In this document: positions 6,980 to 12,197 of the stretch, piece after piece
Layout of the letters: every line of letters begins with the position of its first letter
Position numbering within the stretch: the first letter of the stretch is position 1
Source: Ichthyophonus hoferi
Taxonomy: Eukaryota > Opisthokonta > Ichthyosporea > Ichthyophonida > Ichthyophonidae
Length of the DNA: 12,197 bases
Reading direction: 5' to 3'
Assembly (NCBI GenBank): GCA_002751075.1
Contig: NAOQ01000162.1
Location: 41,890 to 54,086, forward strand
The notes under the pieces: generated by a model
What the model saw: only the letters and a program-made list of their open reading frames with translations
Told to the model about the DNA's origin: nothing
The model's database searches: none
Position numbers and translations under genes: made by a program

Positions 6980-9900
6980 CTGTGGGCATGGTATGTATAA
7001 GTATATAAATGCATATATATATATATATATATATATTCGAGAGAAAGAGACAATAACCACCCCAGGAGTGTCTTCTATTATAGAGTAACTATTAATAATC
7101 AATACATAATTAATTAATATATATTCCATGCTTATTCCTTTCAACTAGAAATCATTTCCACAAGTAGCAGTAAAATCAAAGAAACGAAAATTTCAACTTT
7201 CACTTTGTAGCTATACCCAAGAAATACATATAACTAGTACGATGGATAATATATATAATACATCATAGGACAGAGTAGAGTGAATTAGAAATAAATGAAA
7301 AAGCAATGGAATACAGTGTGTTTATGAGAGAGTATACTAGAAATTCACATTAATCCGATCACAACTAGAGGTTTAAAGGATGATATTGATAGGTTGAGTG
7401 GGGTGTAGTAAAAAGAGTATTGGCCATACCTGAACTATATATGTACACATCTGTGGCATATCTCAGGGCTCGCTCTAGATCCGCAGGATTCCCATTGGGC
7501 TCTAGGCATTGTAGATAAGTCTGTAATACATCATTGGCTCCCCTGTACACCCACCCTCCAATCAGTGGCTAGTTGGCATGTTTGGCCGCCCTAAGGCAGA
7601 TTACCAATAAAAATATTAACGGAGCATCTTTGTGAGAATATTCCTCTCTCTCTTCCTCCCGCCATACAAATATAAGCCAAAAGAATACAATTCACCTTGG
7701 ATTGAGCTTTATATAGCGCATGGCCAGAGACAGAGCCAGGGAGCGGACATCATCCACAGGGCAGAGCATAAGGGGCACAATATCCTCATACAGATGAAGG
7801 AGTAACCCTGGTTGACGTAGTGTTTTGTGCTCTAGATGTGATAAGGTTTCCTGTGTTTCTGTTGGGCCATTAAAAAATAATTAGGATAATTAGGGGTTAG
7901 TTAAGGAAATATTGACCCATTGCTGGCCGTGATGTGATGAACTAGTTCCTAAATAGGGATAATAACAAACTGGGTACTGGTTAGTACCGATAACAGAGTG
8001 AGAACATTTTTGCATTATTATTGGACAATAGGTAGACCTTCTGTCTTATTCATTATACTATTACGAGCAATGATTGACCACAGGGTTTACAAGTTACATA
8101 TACATGCCTACAGAAATGACCTCTGTGAATTATTAATATTGTTTGTGGGGACAGGCCAATTATGTCAAAGTTGATATACATATATGGTGCAGGGATGGAT
8201 GTAGGTAGAAAACCTAGCCCATTAGAGCGAATGGTTCAAACTAAGTAGACTGAACATGGGTTGTTTGGTAACCGTATATAATTGATACAGATGCGGTGAT
8301 TATGTAGGGTACTGCAAGTATATATAGCTCTGTATGTAGTGGAAATATATATAGAAATACACTACCAGCAATAACCCCAAGTACCAACACATAACATATA
8401 GTATATAGGCATATAAACTATATATATGCCACCAGCACATACTAGAAGGGTCACGCAGAGCCAGGCCATAATGGTACACATCATCTACTAGATGACTGTG
8501 GTGGTCCCCATGGGGCTGGCTCTGACCAGCCTGTATTGTTAGGAGGAGAGACCGATGGCCCTTTGTGGCCTCAGGGAACATAAAGAATATATCACTGCAA
8601 AGGGAGGATAGGAAGGGTTATTACTGCATTTCATGTGTATGTTTATGTGTATGTGTATGTGTATATGTATATAATAGGTTAGAAATACAACAATAACTAT
8701 GAAAGAGCAGGAATATAAAGAAAATAACGTACGCTAGTTCTGCCGTAAATGGCTCTATATGAGTGACTGCAGCATCTAGGTCATAGGCCACGTAGGCAGC
8801 CAAGAACTCCACCCATTTCTTAACTAAACTGTTGACACGTTCCTCTCGTATAGTTCGTAGAGCGACCAGGAGGGCCATATATACCTAAGGTATGTGTGCC
8901 AAATAATAGGTAGGAGCGTGTGTGTGAGAGAGAGGGAGAAACAAGACAAGAAAAGGTGTAGAAATAAAAAGGAGGAAGTAAATTTTTTTAAAAAAGGGAC
9001 AGAGGGGATAAAAGACATAAGAACAGGAGGGAAAAGGGTAATAGGAGTAGTTCGCATGCAAGCAACAAAACATAGCGATTAAGTGATATAGAGAAGGAGA
9101 AAGCTAAGGAAATAAATATAAAAAAGACGTGGAACAGGTAACCAGGCCAGGGGCTAGCGCGTCATATCACCGTCATAGTCGTGACACGTAATCGTAACCT
9201 GTTGCAAATATATACTATGCCTCCCTCTTACATCTACATCTGTTAGATACTTACCCCAAAGAAATCCTCAAATCCATTGGCTTGCATATCCTAGAGACCA
9301 CCCAATAGTAAGTGTCGGTTCAAAATATGCCACAAGATGATTGCGGCGAGTATCTCAATGAAAGGGTGTTCGTGTGAATGCACGAGTGTGTTTATTCATG
9401 ATAGTCTGATAATATGACAGTATGTACTATAATACGATAATATGTATTATAATATGATAGTATGATAATCTGATAGCATAATAATAGGATAGTATGATAG
9501 TATAGTAATATATATGATAAAACGCTAGCAGATAGCATAATAGTATGCAGGCGTACAATTATAATGTACGTTTACAGAGTCATATCTATGTGATCCTATA
9601 AACCCATATTTAGGGTTTACTATAAACAGCAATGATCATTACATCAAACCATCTATAACTATTGATATCGTATATAGTAGTATATAGTATATAATATATA
9701 GTATATATATAAGCTGCTCCTACCGTGTGGAAGATCCCAGGCCGTAGCAGGTCCACAATCTGAAGAACATATTCAAACAGGCGATGGTAGCCTCGATCTA
9801 CAAAGATCTCAATCGGAAGATTCATTCGTCCCTTGAGTGCACTGGCGATCGTTTGTACGTATCTGGTTGGGAGATGTATGTGAAGGAGAGTAAGAAGTGG

Positions 9901-12051
9901 GGTAAACCAATGAACCAATAGGCCTACCGCAAAACATATGATTGTGCCGTTAAAGGTCACCGAGATAGAGATAGATCCCCTTAATCCACAACAACCAATA
10001 GGACTATTATGTTATATATCTGCGGAAATGTCTACTCGATTGTATGGCATCCTAATATGTGACCTAGTTATAACATCAAAGAACAGTTCAGTATAAGCGG
10101 ACATACAGCAAGGAAGACTATGTATGCAATATTCTTAGTGTCAAACACATATATGAAACATTAGCCTACATACCGCAGGACTAAGGTAGGGTGGGTAGCA
10201 GCTAGCGAACGACAAAGACAATAGGCCGCATGCCCCCCCTTCTTAGTAGGGCTACTACTGATTAAAGTTATAAGTAACCGGTGTAGTACCAGTTCCATCT
10301 GAGAAGGAGGGGGAGGGAGAGGGAGGATTAGGTCACTTAGAGAGCCTGTCACCTTAATGTTTGGTGTGTTGATAGACTATATAAAAGAGAAATATATATA
10401 AGTTAGGTAAGTAAAACGTCATGGTATAGTAGCCATGGTAACCATAGTAACCACAGGCAACCAGTAAAACAAATAACAAGGCCGTGATGAAACATACTTG
10501 ACTCATACGAACCGGACCCAGACGAAAGGGAATGGCAGATGGGATGGCCAGAGTAGCTAGAAGCTGTGGATGGACCACATATAGGCGGAGTAATAACTCG
10601 GCACAGATAGTGTGCACGCTAGGGCTGTGCTCTGGAGAACATGGTCTGTGTTGTAGATATTGGCTTACCGCCTGTGGTTGAGTTCAAGTATGAGCATAGT
10701 ATAGTATAATATAGTATAGTGTACAGTAGAGTATTTTGTTGTATAGTATAGTATCGTATAGTATCGTATAGTATCATAGTATGAATGTAAGTAGACATGT
10801 ATGAGAGTATATATATATATATATATGATTACAACATATGACGTTTTAGAGTGGGTATAGGTAAGGGAGCATTGTTTTTAATCACTGGAAGGGCTGAGAA
10901 ATTGTACCTGTACTACACACATCTACCACACAATAGAGGCAAAACTGCCTTCTATTCTATTAGTGTTATCCCAGTGTAATATGACATTGCCATACAATTA
11001 TAACCAAACCACTTTCATGTTTATTGGTCCATAGAGTGCTACGTATTCATTATCTTAATTACACACACACATATATATATCTATTTATATCTACCAATTA
11101 TCCAAAGACAACACCATACTACATTATTGATATGAACACAACCCCAAGCCAAATCCACAAATTATGCAATGAAAATAAATGTACTAAGCTACACAATATA
11201 CACTGATTAATATAAACTAGGCCACCTGTAGGCTATCGGGATGGTCCTTTACTGCATATAGTAATATAGCTATACGATTCTCCACCACAGATCGCACGTC
11301 TGAAAGGGCATACCCAATCAATGCATGACCTTCCAAGTAAGAGAAAAAAAGCCAATCATATAGTACCATTTCATTTGTAGTGGATATAAACCAATAGAAA
11401 AGAAGCACCTACAAACTAAATAAGGATTATTATATAATGATCGAGACAAATAACATCACTACATATGACGTCACATGGTATCCCAAAGAGGAATAACCAA
11501 TGATTCGCTAGGAAAGCCAACAACATATAGACACAATTCGAGAGAAACATACACACATCTCGGTCATAAACTGATTGGCCTCATTATACTATTCATCTCA
11601 TCTCATACTCCAATCATTTTCAAGTATAAAATATAAAATATAAAATAGAGTACATTTTTATATTAAATAAGTTCTGTAGTTACAGTCATTTTTTCATTTC
11701 AATTTGAGATGGTGCTTATGGTAAGTTTTAAAGCCGTAAGATAATGTATTGTTTTAACACAATAAACAGTGTTAAAAAACCTGTAGAAGACATTCATCTC
11801 TATATAGTAACAACACTAGTTTATTAGCTCAAAAGATATACAAGCTAAAACAAATATATATAAAAAATGCAAACTTAATGATATTTACCGTCAGGAAAGT
11901 CGACTAACTTTTGCGTAGAGACCAATGCCATATCTGGATGATCTTGACACTGTTGCAGCTTTATCAACTGTAAGAGCAATATGGCTTAGTGGTTACTAAT
12001 GTATCACACTTTTACTACATTGGACACAAGGTCTTTCACAAAGTAAGGCTG
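6876..12051 (-). CDS. INTS1: INTS1-like gene, C-terminal part (spliced, 5' end outside window)
   Basis: Spliced minus-strand gene for the C-terminal part of Integrator complex subunit 1. INTS1 is the large nuclear scaffold of Integrator, which cleaves nascent RNA at snRNA genes and attenuates paused RNA polymerase II. Seen: coding exons with GT/AG borders and matching phases from 11408 to a TAG at 6876-6878. Compared by eye with human INTS1 from memory, the matches keep the same order: KWVEFLAAYVAYDLDAAV against KFVQFIHKYITYNAPAAI; VDLLRPGIF against LELLQPHVF; SLALSLAMRYIKLNP against NLAFSLALRSMQNSP; LLLKIFMLSF against VLLHRAFLVGM near the C-terminus. The protein is helical and Leu-rich, as expected for HEAT/ARM-like repeats. 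Exons (high to low): 12051-12019, 11967-11889, possibly 11588-11553, 11408-11226, 10671-10498, 10298-10174, 9862-9724, 9290-9255, 8884-8733, 8594-8443, 7858-7696, 7542-7430, 6979-6876. The human protein is about 2190 residues, so roughly a fifth is here. The family call is confident from 10298 down, less so above 11408. Confidence 0.8.
7013..7036. repeat. (TA)n microsatellite in the last INTS1 intron
   Basis: Alternating AT of about 24 bases, some 33 bases upstream (minus sense) of the terminal-exon acceptor at 6979. Confidence 0.9.
7430..7542 (-). CDS. INTS1: INTS1 exon, GANDVLQTYLQC...VYIYSS
   Basis: A 113-base exon. The acceptor is GGGTGTACAG, the first base completes an Arg codon, and the donor is CAG|GTATGG in phase 1. 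It encodes GANDVLQTYLQCLEPNGNPA and DLERALRYATDVYIYSS, matching the pattern AAAFLPTFMYCLGSQDFEVV ... TALRNLPEYALLC near the end of human INTS1. Confidence 0.85.
7696..7858 (-). CDS. INTS1: INTS1 exon, TQETLSHLEHK...KLNPR
   Basis: A 163-base exon, entering with two bases of a Lys codon and leaving in phase 2. The acceptor is TGGCCCAACAG and the donor AAG|GTGAAT. It encodes TQETLSHLEHKTLRQPGLLL, HLYEDIVPLMLCPVDDVR and SLALSLAMRYIKLNP. The last block parallels SSAEECCRNLAFSLALRSMQ of human INTS1 closely, placing it about 90 residues from the C-terminus. Confidence 0.87.
8443..8594 (-). CDS. INTS1: INTS1 exon, DIFFMFPEATKGHR...
   Basis: A 152-base exon. The first base completes an Ala codon and the last begins a Lys codon. 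The acceptor is CCTCCCTTTGCAG and the donor CTA|GTATGT. It encodes DIFFMFPEATKGHRSLLLTI, a His-rich linker QPHGDHHSHLVDD and VYHYGLALRDPS. It corresponds to the region after SFLQKHADPLHDL in human, where the vertebrate protein has a long acidic, poorly conserved linker that is much shorter here. Confidence 0.8.
8634..8672. repeat. (TGTATG)n-like simple repeat
   Basis: Tandem GTGTAT/GTTTAT units in the intron between the exons at 8733 and 8594. Confidence 0.75.
8733..8884 (-). CDS. INTS1: INTS1 exon, VYMALLVALRT...FTAEL
   Basis: A 152-base exon, phase 0 in and phase 2 out. The acceptor is ACATACCTTAG and the donor AGC|GTACGT. It encodes VYMALLVALRTIREERVNSL, then VKKWVEFLAAYVAYDLDAAV and THIEPFTAEL. 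This is the strongest match to human INTS1, where the corresponding text reads NKFVQFIHKYITYNAPAAI and ends with a Phe-Leu-x-Lys helix. Confidence 0.88.
8915..9060. repeat. Purine-rich tract (pyrimidine-rich in INTS1 sense)
   Basis: About 145 bases almost purely A/G on the plus strand, from GTGTGAGAGAGAGGGAG to GGAGGGAAAAGGG. It lies inside the intron preceding the exon at 8884. Overlapping open frames on both strands here are explained by the biased composition. Confidence 0.65.
9133..9204. repeat. Inverted repeat in an INTS1 intron
   Basis: AACAGGTAAC near 9133 and GTAACCTGTT near 9195 form near-complementary arms around a GC-richer core with a CGTCATA repeat (CGTCATATCACCGTCATAG). It could be a small transposon relic or an intronic structure. 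Confidence 0.5.
9255..9290 (-). CDS. INTS1: INTS1 36-base micro-exon, DMQANGFEDFFG
   Basis: A 36-base exon, phase 0 to 0, flanked by acceptor GGTCTCTAG and a near-perfect donor, GGG|GTAAGT. It encodes DMQANGFEDFFG, filling exactly the place of SEHQGALWDCLL between the LLQPHVF motif and the following helix in human INTS1. It is too short for ORF-based detection and would usually be missed by gene finders. Confidence 0.8.
9400..9520. repeat. Degenerate GATAGTAT tandem repeat
   Basis: Many imperfect units of 7 to 10 bases (TGATAGTATGATAATCTGATAG and similar) in the intron between the exons at 9724 and 9290. Confidence 0.75.
9668..9712. repeat. TATAGTA/TATA simple repeat
   Basis: TATATAGTAGTATATAGTAT followed by a TA-rich run, just downstream (minus sense) of the exon ending at 9724. 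Confidence 0.75.
9724..9862 (-). CDS. INTS1: INTS1 exon, YVQTIASALKGRMN...RPGIFHT
   Basis: A 139-base exon whose first base completes the preceding Arg codon. The acceptor is the pyrimidine-rich CATCTCCCAACCAG and the donor ACG|GTAGGA, phase 0 out. It encodes 46 residues beginning YVQTIASALKGRMNLPIEIF and ending VDLLRPGIFHT, which parallels ALL-GR-HLNFEEF ... LELLQPHVF of human INTS1 in order and spacing. Confidence 0.85.
10174..10298 (-). CDS. INTS1: INTS1 exon, MELVLHRLL...HPTLVLR
   Basis: A 125-base exon, phase 0 in and phase 2 out. The acceptor is very strong, a C/T-only run of about 20 bases ending CTTCTCAG, and the donor is GCG|GTATGT. It encodes MELVLHRLLITLISSSPTK, then CLCRSLAATHPTLVLR. 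The HPTLVLR end resembles the HPLL-LR stretch I recall just before the GR-HLNF region of human INTS1. Confidence 0.8.
10498..10671 (-). CDS. INTS1: INTS1 exon, AVSQYLQHRPC...VRMSQ
   Basis: A 174-base exon of 58 codons, phase 0 to 0. The acceptor is CTCAACCACAG and the donor CAA|GTATGT. It starts AVSQYLQHRPCSPEHSPSV, continues through the Leu-rich HTICAELLLRLYVVHPQLL and ends LGPVRMSQ. The short Ser/Pro-rich loop followed by a hydrophobic helix fits a helical-repeat scaffold. It joins in phase to the exons on both sides. Confidence 0.7.
10695..10790. repeat. TATAG pentamer tandem repeat
   Basis: Repeated TATAG/TATCG units with interruptions, such as GTATAGTATAGTATCGTATA, in the intron upstream (minus sense) of the exon at 10671. 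A (TA)n run follows at about 10808-10826. Confidence 0.8.
10808..10826. repeat. (TA)n microsatellite
   Basis: Alternating TA of about 19 bases in the same intron. Confidence 0.85.
11226..11408 (-). CDS. INTS1: INTS1 exon, VLLFYWF...HPDSLQ
   Basis: A 183-base exon of 61 codons, phase 0 to 0, with acceptor TAGTTTGTAG. It begins VLLFYWFISTTNEMVLYDWL and ends AVKDHPDSLQ. The assigned donor, CAG|GTGGCC, is weak; a better-looking donor, GCA|GTAAAG, lies 42 bases earlier in the same phase and would drop VKDHPDSLQ and five neighbouring residues. I keep the longer form because the peptide reads on smoothly into the next exon. FYDWLFF-like wording also occurs in INTS3, but the downstream exons are INTS1, so I treat that as chance. 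Confidence 0.6.
11553..11588 (-). CDS. INTS1: Tentative INTS1 micro-exon ending TEMC
   Basis: An open segment reading YNEANQFMTEMC ends at a strong donor, TGT|GTATGT, in phase 0, matching the phase-0 start of the exon at 11408. The joined peptide (FMTEMC then VLLFYWFISTTNEM) makes a plausible continuous helix. The 5' border is unsure: AG dinucleotides would allow starts at 11588, 11579 or 11570, all phase 0 and none with a good pyrimidine tract. Confidence 0.3.
11889..11967 (-). CDS. INTS1: Probable INTS1 exon, LIKLQQCQDHPDMAL...
   Basis: A 79-base exon with acceptor TTGCTCTTACAG and a good donor, ACG|GTAAAT. Only one frame is open; it starts in phase 0, encodes 26 residues (LIKLQQCQDHPDMALVSTQ then KLVDFPD) and ends in phase 1. 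The peptide looks like one helix-turn-helix of a HEAT-type repeat. The phase-1 end does not join directly to the phase-0 exons below it, so either a small exon between 11590 and 11888 is missing from this model or another donor is used. Confidence 0.5.
12019..12051 (-). CDS. INTS1: Candidate INTS1 exon, QPYFVKDLVSN
   Basis: A 33-base exon, phase 0 to 0. The acceptor is a CAT-repeat stretch ending CATAG and the donor is AAT|GTAGTA. It reads QPYFVKDLVSN and joins in frame to the next exon, LIKLQQCQDHPDMAL. Support is only the splice sites, the phase and the helical character of the joined peptide; I did not recognise the INTS1 segment it would match. Further exons presumably lie above 12197. 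Confidence 0.4.
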
Positions 12052-12197
12052 CTATGATGATGATGATAGGAGTCGATTTAAATATAGATAGTTTTAAATA
12101 TTCAAGTTTGTGTATGTAGTTTTCAGGCCAACCACTCTTAGCATATCATGGAAAAGAAAAAATGTACGGGTACTAACTATGTATAAAATCAACCCCA

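Noticed and set aside
1132-7430. INTS1 ending in the exon at 1132-1214 through a 6.2 kb intron
   Set aside because: The phase fits, but a terminal exon with the correct phase, length and helix pattern lies much nearer (6979-6876).
8824-9082. Overlapping small frames on both strands
   Set aside because: They arise from a purine-rich tract in an intron and from the antisense of the INTS1 exon at 8733-8884.
11040-11206. 60-codon plus frame in an INTS1 intron
   Set aside because: Low-complexity Thr/Tyr/His/Asn-rich translation of an AC/AT simple-sequence stretch.

Overview
This is a eukaryotic nuclear window. It is AT-rich, full of (TA)n and TATAG-type simple repeats, and contains genes with GT-AG introns of about 50 to 580 bases. 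There is no bacterial-style operon, rRNA, tRNA or CRISPR array that I can see. The clearest gene is the 3' part of an Integrator subunit 1 (INTS1) gene. With the compact introns this points to an animal, perhaps an early-branching one such as a demosponge; the species call is a guess and the LTR family does not settle it.

Right half (about 6876 to 12051, minus strand): I could chain ten exons with compatible splice phases from 11408 down to a stop codon at 6876. They encode roughly the last 430 residues of an INTS1-like alpha-helical protein and include a 36-base micro-exon. Two or three more exons upstream (11553-11588, 11889-11967, 12019-12051) probably belong to the same gene, but one junction does not fit in phase and an exon is probably missing from the model. 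The 5' end of the gene lies beyond base 12197. The introns hold degenerate tandem repeats and one GC-richer inverted repeat.

Centre (3961 to 5520): fossil sequence of a Ty1/copia-like LTR element in minus orientation. A 409-base LTR with TG...CA ends abuts a polypurine tract. About 480 bases of internal sequence follow, then a tRNA-primer-site-like stretch and a second, truncated LTR, so the whole looks like a miniature or internally deleted element. Two further LTR fragments lie head to tail beyond it. Next to it (5521 to 6875) is non-coding repeat-like DNA with an A18 tract, a strong hairpin and short direct repeats.

Left part (1 to 3960): mostly AT-rich DNA. The exception is an open frame at 1196-1807 (+) predicting a multi-pass membrane protein of unknown family, with a poly(A) signal 69 bases after its stop. 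The opposite strand is also open here and ends in a plausible terminal exon with its own poly(A) signal, so the coding strand needs transcript evidence. A degenerate minisatellite of about 21 bases (3191-3458) accounts for the open frame there.

The membrane-protein candidate, the LTR fossil and INTS1 show no functional link; they are simply neighbours.
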